Assembly (NCBI RefSeq): GCF_037023745.1
Contig: NZ_CP146101.1
Coordinates: forward strand, 6,154,001-6,218,000
Source of the DNA: Streptomyces sp. SCSIO 30461
GTDB lineage: Bacteria; Actinomycetota; Actinomycetes; Streptomycetales; Streptomycetaceae
Direction: 5' to 3'
Length of the DNA: 64,000 nt
The notes under the pieces are model-generated. The model saw only the letters and a program-made list of their open reading frames with translations, ran no database searches and was not told the DNA's origin. Made by a program: the position numbers and the translations under genes. Below, one piece after another: positions 52,933-63,488 of this stretch (position 1 is its first letter; every line of letters begins with the position of its first letter).

Positions 52933-52946
52933 TAGAACAAGTTACA
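52933..52946. promoter_or_regulatory. KstR-like operator between the glycosyltransferase and kstR
   Basis: TAGAACAAGTTACA matches TnnAACnnGTTnnA at all fixed positions. It lies between the divergent glycosyltransferase gene and kstR, 165 bp before the preferred kstR start. It probably mediates autoregulation, as for KstR in mycobacteria. Confidence 0.82.
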
Positions 52947-53110
52947 GACTTGATCGTTCTTGATCGTTCAAGGAGCATCGAATCTACCGGCAGGTAGCCC
53001 TGCTGTAAGGCGTGGAACAGGTGATTCGCGCCACGGGTGGCCGCGCTGGCATGCTCTGGAGCATGCCGGGCCGCCCGGAGCTCACGGGGGGACGGGAGAT
53101 ACGCGCAGAG

Positions 53111-53734
53111 ATGATCGCGGAAGCCAGGGCAGCAGCACCAGCGGCCCCGCCCCTGACCGAACGCCAGGAGGCCCGCCGCCGCCGCATCCTGCACGCCAGC
53201 GCGCAGCTGGCCAGCCAGGGCGGATTCGATGCCGTGCAGATGCGCGAGGTCGCCGAGGCGGCGGGGGTCGCGCTCGGCACGCTGTACCGCTACTTCCCCT
53301 CCAAGGTGCACCTGCTGGTCGCCACCATGCAGGACCAGCTCCAGCATCTGCACACCACGCTGCGTAAGCGGCCTCCGATGGCGGCGAGCGCGGCCGAACG
53401 GGTGGCGGAGACCCTGATGCGGGCCTTCCGCGCCCTCCAGCGTGAACCGCACCTCGCGGACGCGATGGTGCGGGCGCTGACGTTCGCCGACCGGAGCGTG
53501 AGCCCGGAGGTGGACACGGTGTCGCGGCAGACGACAGCGATCATCCTGGACGCGATGGGGCTCGACGATCCGACCGCGGAACAACTTTCGGCCGTTCGGG
53601 TGATCGAGCACACCTGGCACTCGGCGTTGATCACCTGGCTGTCGGGACGGGCGTCGATCGCCCAGGTCAAGATCGACATCGAGACGGTGTGCCGGCTGAT
53701 CGATGTGACATCGGGCCGGCCCGGCCGGCGGTGA
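53111..53734 (+). CDS. kstR: TetR-family repressor of steroid catabolism, KstR-like
   Basis: 207 aa from ATG 53111 (GGGAG 12 bp upstream; earlier in-frame starts at 53012, 53051 and 53063 have poorly spaced sites). The DNA-binding domain GGFDAVQMREVAEAAGVALG continues TLYRYFPSKVHLLVA, almost the same as mycobacterial KstR. The C-terminal ligand domain also follows KstR (REPHLADAMVRALTFAD; VIEHTWHSALITWLSGRAS). KstR is released from DNA by a 3-oxo-steroid-CoA. Three matching operators lie at 36527, 41656 and 52933. Confidence 0.9.
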   Translation: MIAEARAAAPAAPPLTERQEARRRRILHASAQLASQGGFDAVQMREVAEAAGVALGTLYRYFPSKVHLLVATMQDQLQHLHTTLRKRPPMAASAAERVAETLMRAFRALQREPHLADAMVRALTFADRSVSPEVDTVSRQTTAIILDAMGLDDPTAEQLSAVRVIEHTWHSALITWLSGRASIAQVKIDIETVCRLIDVTSGRPGRR

Positions 53735-53911
53735 CACGAGCGACGGGCGACCTGGCGCACCGCGCCGAAGCCCGTCCGGCGTTCGACGACAGGGGGCTTC
53801 GGCGCGGTCCGGTCCCTCACCGCCTTCGTCGGGGCGCCGGCCCCCTTCCGCAGCCGCGGCGCCCATCCACTCCCACTGCCACTGCCACTTCCGAGGAGGC
53901 GGGCGGCAGGA

Positions 53912-54145
53912 CTACTCCTCCGGGGGGAACACGGGCTCCCCCGTGTCCGGCAGGGTGATCAGGATCGCCTCCACCGGGCACCCCTCCGCTGCGGCGAGGA
54001 TCTGCTCGTTCGCGTCCGTGTCCGGCTCCGACGGGTGGGACTGGCGGGCGGAGTCCAGGCGGAAGCCGCCCGGGGCGTGGCTCAGGCACATGCCCGAGCC
54101 GATGCACACGCCCCGGTCGACCTCCACATGCCAGCGGTCGCCCAT
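53912..54145 (-). CDS. 3Fe-4S ferredoxin
   Basis: 77 aa. Cluster cysteines are in CIGSGMCLSHAP and EGCPVEAI; the second position of the usual C-x5-C-x-n-C-P motif suggests a [3Fe-4S] cluster as in cytochrome P450 partner ferredoxins. No P450 gene is in the window. The start shares a base with the aldehyde dehydrogenase stop (TGATG), so the two are coupled. Confidence 0.88.
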   Translation of the reverse strand: MGDRWHVEVDRGVCIGSGMCLSHAPGGFRLDSARQSHPSEPDTDANEQILAAAEGCPVEAILITLPDTGEPVFPPEE

Positions 54146-55608
54146 CACCCCTCGCCCTCGTACGAGGCGGGCAGATGGATCATCTTGTGCTCCAGGTAGG
54201 AGCCGAACCCCTCGGGGCCGAACTCGCGCCCGAGGCCGGAGTTCTTGTAGCCGCCGAACGGGCCGAGCATGTCCAGGCTGAAGGTGTTGACGTTGTACGT
54301 GCCCGTCCTGATCCGGCGTGCGAAGTCGATCCCGCGCTCGACGTCCGCCGTCCACACGCTGCCGCTGAGCCCGTAGTCGGAGTCGTCGGCGATGGCTGCG
54401 GCCTCGGCCTCGTCCCCGTATGGCAGCAGGCAGATCACCGGGCCGAAGATCTCCTCGCGGGCGATCCGCATGGAGTTGTCGACACCTCCGAAGAGGGTGG
54501 GCTCGACATACCAGCCGCGGTCGAGTCCGGAGGGACGTCCGCCGCCGGTGAGGATCTTGGCGCCTTCCTCCTGACCGATCCTGATGTAGTCGAGCGAGCG
54601 CCGCTGCTGGCGTTCGGCCACCAGCGGGCCGACCTGGGTCGCCGGGTCCAGCGGGTCGCCGACCACGAGGGCGCCCGCCGCGGCGGCGAAGGCGTCGGCG
54701 ATCTCGTCGTAGCGCGTGTGCGGCACGAGGATTCGGGTCTGGGCGACGCACGCCTGGCCGTTGTTCATCCAGGCTGCGGGCACGATGCCCTGCACGGCGG
54801 TCTCCGGATCGGCGTCCGGCAGGATGACGGCCGCCGACTTGCCGCCCAGCTCCAGGGTGACACGGCTGAGATTGCGGGCCGCGACCTCCATCACGCGCTT
54901 CCCGGCCGCAACCGAGCCGGTGAACGAGACCTTGTCGACGCCCGGATGCCCGACGAGGTATTCGCTGACCTCACGGTCGGCGGGCAGGATCGAGACCACG
55001 CCTTCGGGCAACCCGGCCTCGCGGAGTATGTCGGCGAGGATGTACGCGTCCAGCGGGGATTCAGGGGACGGCTTCAGCACCACGGTGCAGCCGGAGAGCA
55101 GCGCCGGCGCCAGCTTGGCGGCGGCCACGAACTGCGGGACGTTCCAGGGCACGATGGCGGCGACGACCCCGACCGGCTCACGGCGTACGATGATCGGCCC
55201 GAGCACACCACCGCGGCGCTCCTCGTAGGTGAAATCCCGGGCGACGGCGATGGCCGCGTCCCACACCATCATCGCGCCGAGCGCCTGGGCGAGGACGCTC
55301 CAGGAGTACGGGGAGCCGTTCTGCGAGCTGATCGAGCGGGCGATCTCCTCGTGCCGCACGGCGAAGGCGTCCTTGATCCTGCCCACCACCGCGATCCGCT
55401 CGTCGAGCGTCGTACGCGGCCAGGGCCCTTCGTCGAAGGCACGCCGCGCGGCGGCGACGGCCCGGTCCACATCGGCCTCGGAGGCGTGCGGGACGCGGCC
55501 GATGACCTGCTCGGTGTGCGGGGACACCACCTCGATGGTGGCGGTGCCGAGCGGGTCGACCAACTCTCCGCCGATGAACAGCTTTCCGTGCTCGACCAGT
55601 TCGGTCAT
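54145..55608 (-). CDS. Aldehyde dehydrogenase
   Basis: 487-aa NAD(P)-dependent ALDH from ATG 55608 with GGAGG upstream. Catalytic glutamate in TLELGGKSA, nucleophile in NNGQACVAQTRI, PWNVPQF in the cofactor region, and EEIFGPV. Together with the ferredoxin and nearby KstR it may oxidise side-chain aldehydes made by a P450 elsewhere. A 14-bp palindrome (55657-55670) lies in its promoter region instead of a KstR site. Confidence 0.9.
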   Translation of the reverse strand: MTELVEHGKLFIGGELVDPLGTATIEVVSPHTEQVIGRVPHASEADVDRAVAAARRAFDEGPWPRTTLDERIAVVGRIKDAFAVRHEEIARSISSQNGSPYSWSVLAQALGAMMVWDAAIAVARDFTYEERRGGVLGPIIVRREPVGVVAAIVPWNVPQFVAAAKLAPALLSGCTVVLKPSPESPLDAYILADILREAGLPEGVVSILPADREVSEYLVGHPGVDKVSFTGSVAAGKRVMEVAARNLSRVTLELGGKSAAVILPDADPETAVQGIVPAAWMNNGQACVAQTRILVPHTRYDEIADAFAAAAGALVVGDPLDPATQVGPLVAERQQRRSLDYIRIGQEEGAKILTGGGRPSGLDRGWYVEPTLFGGVDNSMRIAREEIFGPVICLLPYGDEAEAAAIADDSDYGLSGSVWTADVERGIDFARRIRTGTYNVNTFSLDMLGPFGGYKNSGLGREFGPEGFGSYLEHKMIHLPASYEGEG

Positions 55609-55656
55609 GACGCCGCCTCCCGCGTTGCCGCTGTGCATTTTTGACGCTGCTTCAGA

Positions 55657-55670
55657 AACTGATACCAGTT
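55657..55670. promoter_or_regulatory. Palindromic candidate operator of the aldehyde dehydrogenase gene
   Basis: AACTGATACCAGTT: five-base arms AACTG/CAGTT around ATAC, about 50 bp before the ALDH start. It does not match the KstR pattern; its regulator is unknown. Confidence 0.5.
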
Positions 55671-55709
55671 CCAGTTGCAGGAGACCAGGCTGCCGCCTGA
55701 CCTCACGGA

Positions 55710-55921
55710 ATGATCAAGCCGATCGAACTGGTGGTACTCGACTGCGACGGTGTTCCGGTCGACAGCGAGCGCATCGCCGCCCGCGTACAGGCCGCCCTGG
55801 GGGCCGAGTCGGGCCGGGCGCTCACCGGGGCCGAGGCGGTGCGGAGGTTCGTCGGCGCTCACATGCCGCCATCCGGGAGCAGATCGCCGTCCTCACCCAC
55901 GGACCCGGACAAGCCACCTGA
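55710..55921 (+). pseudogene. N-terminal fragment of a HAD-family hydrolase
   Basis: LVVLDCDGVPVDSERIAARV is the HAD motif I region of phosphoglycolate-phosphatase-like enzymes. Near 55852 the frame breaks; restoring one base gives RSHAAIREQIAVL in the next frame, which stops at 55921. About 70 of an expected ~220 residues remain, and motifs II-IV are gone. Confidence 0.75.
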
Positions 55922-55981
55922 TGAGTCATCAGCTTTGGGTACAGTGGCTCGACAACCCGTACGGGAGGGGGACGAAGTCAC

Positions 55982-57019
55982 ATGACGCAGGTGACGGAAC
56001 ACGGCGGAGGGGTCTGGTCCCTCCGGGTCCCCATCCCCGACAACCCGCTCGGACACACCCTGGTCCATGTCATCGACACCGACCGCGGCCCCGTCCTCGT
56101 CGACACCGGCTGGGACGACCCGGACTCGTGGACGGCGCTCACGGACGGCCTGGCCGCGCTGGACATCCCCGTCGGCGACATCCACGGCGTCGTCATCACC
56201 CACCACCACCCCGACCACCACGGCCTGTCCGGCCAGGTGCGCGAGGCGTCCGGCGCCTGGATCGCGATGCACGAGGCCGACACCGCCGTCGTACGCCGTA
56301 CCCGTAGCGCAGAGCCCGGCGTCTGGCTGGGCTACATGACCGCGAAACTCACCGCCGCGGGAGCCCCCGATTCCCATCTGGCGCCGCTGCGGGCGGCTCG
56401 CAGCGGCGGCAGGATGCGTACGCCGCCCGGGCTCAGGGCGGCACTGCCCGACCGCGAGATCGTCCCCGGCGAGCTGCTCGACCTCGCGGGCCGGCGGCTG
56501 CGGGCGATCTGGACGCCCGGCCACACCCCCGGCCATGTCTGCCTCCATCTGGAGGAGGAGCATCCGTCCGGTCTCCCCGGCCACGGCAGGCTGTTCTCCG
56601 GCGACCATCTGCTGCCCGGGATCTCCCCGCACATCGGCCTCTACGAGGACCCGGACGACGCCACCGTGACCGATCCGCTCGGCGACTACCTGGACTCGCT
56701 CGAACGCATCGGGCGCCTCGACGTCGCCGAGGTCCTCCCGGCACACCAGCACGCCTTCACGGACGCTGCGGCCCGGGTGCGGGAGTTGCTCGCCCACCAC
56801 GAGGCCCGGCTCACCGGGCTGCTCGCCCTGCTCGCCACCCCGCTCACGCCCTGGCAGCTCGCCGAGCGGATGGAATGGAACCGCCCCTGGGCCGCGATTC
56901 GCCACGGTTCGCGCAACATCGCCGTGTCGGAGGCCGAATCGCATCTGCGGCGCCTCGTGAAGCTGGGGCGCGCGGAGGCGGTGGCGGGCAGCGAGCCGGT
57001 GACCTACGTGGCGGTGTGA
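55982..57019 (+). CDS. MBL-fold metallo-hydrolase
   Basis: 345 aa. Metal motif THHHPDHHG (residues ~75-83), second histidine in WTPGHTPGHVCLH, aspartate in FSGDHLLPG and final histidine in LPAHQH. A C-terminal ~90-residue winged-helix-like tail (LTPWQLAERMEW; SHLRRLVKLGRAEAV) is typical of the LACTB2-like subgroup. The substrate is unknown; it could hydrolyse thioesters or act on RNA. Confidence 0.9.
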   Translation: MTQVTEHGGGVWSLRVPIPDNPLGHTLVHVIDTDRGPVLVDTGWDDPDSWTALTDGLAALDIPVGDIHGVVITHHHPDHHGLSGQVREASGAWIAMHEADTAVVRRTRSAEPGVWLGYMTAKLTAAGAPDSHLAPLRAARSGGRMRTPPGLRAALPDREIVPGELLDLAGRRLRAIWTPGHTPGHVCLHLEEEHPSGLPGHGRLFSGDHLLPGISPHIGLYEDPDDATVTDPLGDYLDSLERIGRLDVAEVLPAHQHAFTDAAARVRELLAHHEARLTGLLALLATPLTPWQLAERMEWNRPWAAIRHGSRNIAVSEAESHLRRLVKLGRAEAVAGSEPVTYVAV

Positions 57020-57189
57020 GCGGTCTCGAAGAACGGCGCCGGTCCTGTACCGGCGGCGGCACCGGGCCCCCGCACCAAGACGAACGGCACCGGGCCCCGG
57101 GCCCGTGCGCCTGCGCTCCGGTGTGACCCACGCCCCTGTGACCCACACCCCTGCGGGCTACCTGGGGCCGGACAGTTGTGGGCCGGTAG

Positions 57190-57400
57190 AGTGAGGGCCG
57201 TTGTCATCAGGCCCGCACGAGGGGAAGCCGGTGCGAATCCGGCGCCGACCCTTCCCCTGAGCCACGCGCTCCGCGCGGGCGCGGGGAGTCCCCCATGCCG
57301 TCCATCGCCCAGGTAGTAGCGGTGAGCCGGAACGCCTCGTGCCGGGACATGACCGGCTCCTGCCGTCGGGCCTCGTATCCGTCGGCAGAGGCACCGTCGA
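57190..57400 (+). promoter_or_regulatory. Cobalamin riboswitch
   Basis: Conserved aptamer blocks: GGGAAGCCGGTGCGAATCCG (57222-57241; core receptor) and the downstream B12-box-like GAGCCGGAACGCCTCGTGCC (57324-57343). Between them lies a variable stem around 57265-57285 (GCGCTCCGCGCGGGCGC). It ends about 75-130 bp before the first gene, so adenosyl- or methylcobalamin would shut down the transport operon behind it. The 5' boundary is approximate. Confidence 0.9.
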
Positions 57401-57472
57401 GGAACACGGGGCCGGAGCACGGCGCCGTTGCGCGCCCGTGCCCGGCTCCCCACAGGAGAGGCACCGCCCGCC

Positions 57473-58729
57473 ATGACCGTCCGCCGCAGCGCAGCCGCGC
57501 TCGCCGCCGTTTCCGCCGTGTTCTGCGGCGCCATCGCCGGCTCCCCTGCCGCCATGGCCGCGCCGTCCCCCTCTCCCGCGCCCGCGCTTCCCGACGGGCT
57601 GTACGGCGCGGCGGACCCGACGTACGACGGTGTGTGGCGGCAGTCGCTGGCGTTCCTCGCACAGGACGCGGTGAAGACGGTCCCGTCGGACAAGTCGGTG
57701 TCCTGGCTGACCGGTCAGCAGTGCGCGAACGGCGCCTTCGCCTCGTACCGCGCCGACGCGGCCAAGCCCTGCGACGCCAAGACGATGCTCGACAGCAACG
57801 CCACCGCCGCCGCGCTCCAGGCGCTGACCGCGCTCGGCGAGCACGAGGAGCAGGTGGACAAGGGCGTCGCATGGCTGAAGTCGGTGCAGAACGAGGACGG
57901 TGGCTGGGGCTACAACCCCGGGTTCCCCTCCGACGCCAACTCCACCGCGATCGTGATCGGCGCACTCGCCGCGGCCGACGCCCAGCCGGCCGACGTCAAG
58001 TCCGCCAAGGGGAAGTCGCCGTACGACTCACTGGTGTCGTTCGCGATCCCCTGTACGGACAAGACGAGCGGCGGGGCGTTCGCCTACCAGCCCGACAAGT
58101 CCGGCAAGCTGATCGCCAACGGCGACGCCACCGCCGCGGCGGTGCTCGGCGGGCTCGGCCGCGGCATGATCGTCGACGGGCCCGAGCCGGGCGGCGCCCC
58201 GAAGTGCGTCGGCACCGACCCCGCGACACCCGAGCAGTCCGCCCGCAACGGCGCGGCCTACCTCGCCACGGCCCTGGCCAAGACCGGTCACCTCGATTCC
58301 GCGCCGATGCCCGGCGCCGCCGACCCGGCACCGCAACCGGACTTCGGCAACACGGCGGACGCGGTCGTCGCACTCTCCGCGGCCGGTCACAAGGACAAGG
58401 CCGCCGCCTCCATCACCTGGTTGGAGAAGAACTCGGCCGCCTGGGCCAAGACCGGCGGTCCGGCCGCCTACGCGCAGCTGGTCCTCGCGGCGAAGGCCTA
58501 CGGCGCCGATCCGCGTCAGTTCGGCGGCGCCGACCTGGTGGACCTGCTGAACGCGACCGGCCCCGCGCCCGCCGCCACGTCCGCGCCGGCCCCGGCCGCC
58601 GACACGGAGAACGAGAAGGAGACCGTGGGCGGTGACAACGCCGGGATCTGGTGGATCGTCGGCGCCGGTCTCGCGGCCGGTGTCGGCGCCGGCTTCCTGA
58701 TCAGCGGTCGCCGGAAGAACAAGCAGTGA
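57473..58729 (+). CDS. Secreted transcobalamin-like alpha/alpha-toroid protein, membrane-anchored
   Basis: 418 aa. Sec signal peptide (cleavage near SPAAMA-APSP), then a prenyltransferase/transcobalamin-type helical toroid (residues ~45-365; repeats such as SVSWLTGQQCANGAFASY and NEDGGWGYNPGFPSDANSTA). A Pro/Ala/Thr/Glu linker and a C-terminal transmembrane helix with RRKNKQ tail follow, so the domain faces outside the cell. Directly behind a B12 riboswitch and coupled to an ECF transporter; it probably captures corrinoid. No classical LPxTG is present. Confidence 0.85.
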   Translation: MTVRRSAAALAAVSAVFCGAIAGSPAAMAAPSPSPAPALPDGLYGAADPTYDGVWRQSLAFLAQDAVKTVPSDKSVSWLTGQQCANGAFASYRADAAKPCDAKTMLDSNATAAALQALTALGEHEEQVDKGVAWLKSVQNEDGGWGYNPGFPSDANSTAIVIGALAAADAQPADVKSAKGKSPYDSLVSFAIPCTDKTSGGAFAYQPDKSGKLIANGDATAAAVLGGLGRGMIVDGPEPGGAPKCVGTDPATPEQSARNGAAYLATALAKTGHLDSAPMPGAADPAPQPDFGNTADAVVALSAAGHKDKAAASITWLEKNSAAWAKTGGPAAYAQLVLAAKAYGADPRQFGGADLVDLLNATGPAPAATSAPAPAADTENEKETVGGDNAGIWWIVGAGLAAGVGAGFLISGRRKNKQ

Positions 58730-59433
58730 CCTTGGCGGGGGCGGTCAAGGCAGTGCGGGTACGGTTCGCGACAGCCGTCGCGCTGCTGGCAGGGGCCCTG
58801 TCGGTGGCGCTCGTCGCCGGGGCTGCGCCCGCCCAGGCAGCCGGATACCGGTACTGGTCGTTCTGGGTGTCGTCCGGGCCCGAGTGGGCGTATGCCACCG
58901 AGGGCCCGGCCACCGCGCGGCCCGCCGACGGTGAGGTCGACGGTTTCCGCTTCGCGGTCAGCGCGGACTCGGCCGACGCGACAAAGCCCCGTACCGCCCC
59001 CGACTTCGCGGAGCTCTGCGCCGCCACGCCCGCGAAGCCCGGCACGAAGCGGGTCGGCGTCGTGATCGACTTCGGCACCCCGGAGCACGCCCCCGCCGAC
59101 GAGGCCCCGCCGATCCCCGACCGCCGCACCGCCTGCGCCCAGGTCGACGCGTCCGCCACCAGCGCGGAGGCACTCGCCGCCGTCGCCAAGCCGCTGCGCT
59201 ACAACAGCGCGGCACTGCTCTGCGCCATCTCGGGCTACCCGGTATCGGGCTGCGGCGACCAGGTCTCTGGCGATGACACCGCTCCCGCGGCATCCCCGAA
59301 GCCCGGAGCGGCGAAGCCCGCCGCCTCGCAGGGCGGCGAGGGAGGCCCGTCGCTGGGCCTCATCGGCGGCGCCGCGGCCGTGATCGCGCTCGGCGGAGCG
59401 GCGTTCTGGCAGGCGCGCCGCCGACGCGGATGA
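58726..59433 (+). CDS. SCO2322-family secreted protein, membrane-anchored
   Basis: 235 aa from GTG 58726, overlapping the previous stop (GTGA). Signal peptide (…PAQAA), a compact extracellular domain (GYRYWSFWVSSGPEWAYATEG; two cysteine pairs, CAATP/TACAQV and LLCAISGYPVSGC). A linker, C-terminal helix and RRRRG tail follow. The family is known from ECF transporter loci of Streptomyces; the biochemical role is untested. Probably a second surface receptor or chaperone for the imported corrinoid. Confidence 0.87.
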   Translation: MTLAGAVKAVRVRFATAVALLAGALSVALVAGAAPAQAAGYRYWSFWVSSGPEWAYATEGPATARPADGEVDGFRFAVSADSADATKPRTAPDFAELCAATPAKPGTKRVGVVIDFGTPEHAPADEAPPIPDRRTACAQVDASATSAEALAAVAKPLRYNSAALLCAISGYPVSGCGDQVSGDDTAPAASPKPGAAKPAASQGGEGGPSLGLIGGAAAVIALGGAAFWQARRRRG

Positions 59434-60652
59434 AGGTGACGACTCCCGGCACACCGGGCGCCCCCGGCAGGACCAGCGAGTCCGGCCGGTTCGCCGTTCC
59501 CAGGCCCCGGCGGCTCCGGCGCCCCGTGCGCGGCCGACTGCCCGGCGCCGGCTGGCGGGCGCCCGAGGCCAACCGGAGCAACGCGCTGCACGCGGGGGCC
59601 TGGTGGGTGTGGGCGCTCGGGCTCGCCACCGCGGCGTCCCGCACCACCAACCCGCTGCTGCTCGGTCTGCTGGTCGGCGTCGCCGGATATGTGGTGGCCG
59701 CGCGACGTACCGACGCGCCTTGGGCGCGGTCGTACGGCGCCTTCGTCAAGCTCGGGCTGTTCGTCATAGCCATCCGGCTGGTCTTCTCCGCCCTGCTCGG
59801 CTCGCCGATCCCCGGAGCGCATGTGCTGGTGACCCTGCCCGAGGTGCCGTTGCCCGACTGGGCGCGGGGCTTCCGGCTCGGGGGACGGGTGACGGTGGAG
59901 CAACTGGTCTTCTCGTTCTACGAGGGCGCGAAGATGGCCACGCTGCTGATCTGCGTCGGCGCCGCCAACGCGCTCGCCAGCCCCGCCCGGCTGCTGAAGT
60001 CGCTGCCCGCCGCGCTGTACGAGGCCGGGGTCGCCGTCGTCGTCGCGATGACGTTCGCCCCCAACATGGTCGCGGACGTGGCCCGGCTGCGTACCGCGCG
60101 CAAACTGCGGGGCCGCGGCACCGGGGGTGTGAAGGCCCTGATCCAGATCGGGCTGCCGGTGCTTGAGGGGGCACTGGAGCGTTCCGTGGCGGTGGCGGCT
60201 TCGATGGACGCGCGCGGCTACGGGCGTCGGGCCGCCGTACCGCGTGCCGTCCAGCACACCACCACCGTGCTCACGCTGGGCGGACTGCTCGGGGTGTGCG
60301 CGGGTTCGTACGGGCTGCTCGCCGCCGAAGGCGCCGGATACGGGCTGCCGGTGCTGCTGGGCGGTGCCACCGTCGCCACCGCCGGGTTGTGGCTCGGCGG
60401 CAGGCGCCAGGTCCGTACCCGCTACCGCCCGGACCGCTGGGGCGCGAGAGCCTGGCTGGTGGCCGGATCCGGCGTGGCGGTCGCGGCGCTGATGGTCTGC
60501 GCGGGCGCATACACGCCGGAGGCGCTTCGGCCCGGCGTCGTTCCGCTGACCGCGCCCATCCTGCCGCTGCTGCCTGCAGCCGGGATCCTGATCGGGCTGC
60601 TGCCCGCCTTCGTCGCTCCCGTTCCACCGTCCGCTCACAGGAAGGGGGCGTC

Positions 60653-60656
<4 letters not shown>
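59430..60656 (+). CDS. ECF transporter transmembrane subunit (EcfT/CbiQ)
   Basis: 408 aa, ATG overlapping the previous stop (ATGA). About five to eight helices. The coupling motifs for the ATPases are present as ARG-like stretches near residues 235-255 (ALERSVAVAASMDARGYGRR), matching the CbiQ/EcfT signature A-R-G. Energy-transducing core of the importer. The N-terminal ~40 residues are basic and Pro/Arg-rich. Confidence 0.92.
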
Positions 60657-62454
<1,798 letters not shown>

Positions 62455-62458
<4 letters not shown>

Positions 62459-63357
62459 CCACCCGGCACCCGCGTTCCGGCCCGTCTGCGTCCGCCCCGT
62501 CTGCACCCCGCTCACGTCCGTCCGGTCCCGTGCCCGCGGTGCGGCTCGGGCCGCGCGCCATCGCCGCGCTCGCCCTGGTCAGCGCCGTGGGCGTGGTCGC
62601 TTTCGGCTGGCCGCTGCTCGGCGATGCCGGGTCCGGTCTTACGGCGCACGCCCAGGACGCGCCGTGGCTGTTCGCGGCGTTGCTGCCGCTACTGGTCGGT
62701 GTGGTGGTCGCGACCATCTCCGACGGACCGGGCGGCGGGGTGGACGCGAAAGCCGTGGCGATGCTCGGGGTGCTCGCCGCGGTGGGTGCCGCGCTGCGTC
62801 CGCTCGGCGCCGGGACGGCGGGTCTGGAGCCCACGTTCTTCCTGATGGTGCTGGGCGCCAGGGTGCTGGGGCCGGGCTTCGGCTTCGCGCTCGGGGCGGT
62901 CACGATGTTCGCGTCCGCCCTGCTCACCGGTGGGGTGGGGCCCTGGATGCCGTTCCAGATGCTCGCGATGGGCTGGTTCGCGATCGGCGCGGGGCTGCTG
63001 CCGGGCGCTGCCCGGCTCCGGGGCCGTGCGGAGCTGCTGATGCTGGCGGGGTACGGTTTCGCCGCGTCCTTCGCGTACGGCACGATCATGAATCTGTACG
63101 GCTGGACGATCGTGCCGGGCCTGGCCTCGAACATCTCCTTCCAGGAGGGCGCCCCGGTGCAGGAGAACCTGGTCCGCTTCCTGGTCTACTGCCTGACCAC
63201 CTCGCTCGGCTGGGATATGGGGCGTGCGGTGCTGACCGCCGTCCTGCTGCTGACGATCGGCGGACCGCTCCTCAAGGCGCTCCGGCGGGCGACGCGGCGG
63301 GCCGCCTTCGAGGCCCAGGTCACATTCGAGGGTCCGGGAAACCCGTCTCAGCGGTGA
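62455..63357 (+). CDS. ECF transporter S component (substrate-binding membrane subunit)
   Basis: 300 aa from GTG 62455 (GTGA overlap). Six to seven helices; conserved loops GPGFGFALGAVTMFASALLTGGVGPWMPFQMLAMGWFAIGAG (conserved run around residues 137-180). A typical S-component of the group next to SCO2322-type genes. Specificity is predicted as cobalamin or another corrinoid from the riboswitch, not from the S subunit itself. A terminator follows at 63388. Confidence 0.9.
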
Positions 63358-63364
63358 GGCGGCC

Positions 63365-63384
63365 CACAGGACCAAAGTCCCGAA
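63365..63384. promoter_or_regulatory. DosR/DevR-like box 1
   Basis: CACAGGACCAAAGTCCCGAA matches 16 of 20 positions of the DosR/DevR consensus TTSGGGACTWWAGTCCCSAA. It lies about 250 bp before the transglycosylase start, next to the ECF operon terminator. Confidence 0.45.
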
Positions 63385-63387
63385 ACT

Positions 63388-63425
63388 ACCCTTCTTCGTA
63401 GCCATTGCCCGAGGAAGGGTTTTTT
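63388..63425 (+). terminator. Terminator of the ECF operon
   Basis: ACCCTTCTTCG (63388-63398) pairs with CGAGGAAGGGT (63410-63420) with one mismatch, followed by six T. A classical rho-independent terminator. Confidence 0.88.
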
Positions 63426-63468
63426 GCCGACACGGGCTATGACCTGCTGATAAAACCGATATGCCCTT

Positions 63469-63488
63469 TTAGGGACTTCAGTCCTGTA
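63469..63488. promoter_or_regulatory. DosR/DevR-like box 2
   Basis: TTAGGGACTTCAGTCCTGTA matches 16 of 20 positions of the same consensus (core GGGACTTCAGTCC). It is 104 bp downstream of box 1 and about 150 bp before the transglycosylase start. Confidence 0.5.

Noticed and set aside
60296..60652. Upstream in-frame extension of the double ATPase
   Set aside because: It overlaps the EcfT gene in another frame; the GTGA overlap marks the true start.
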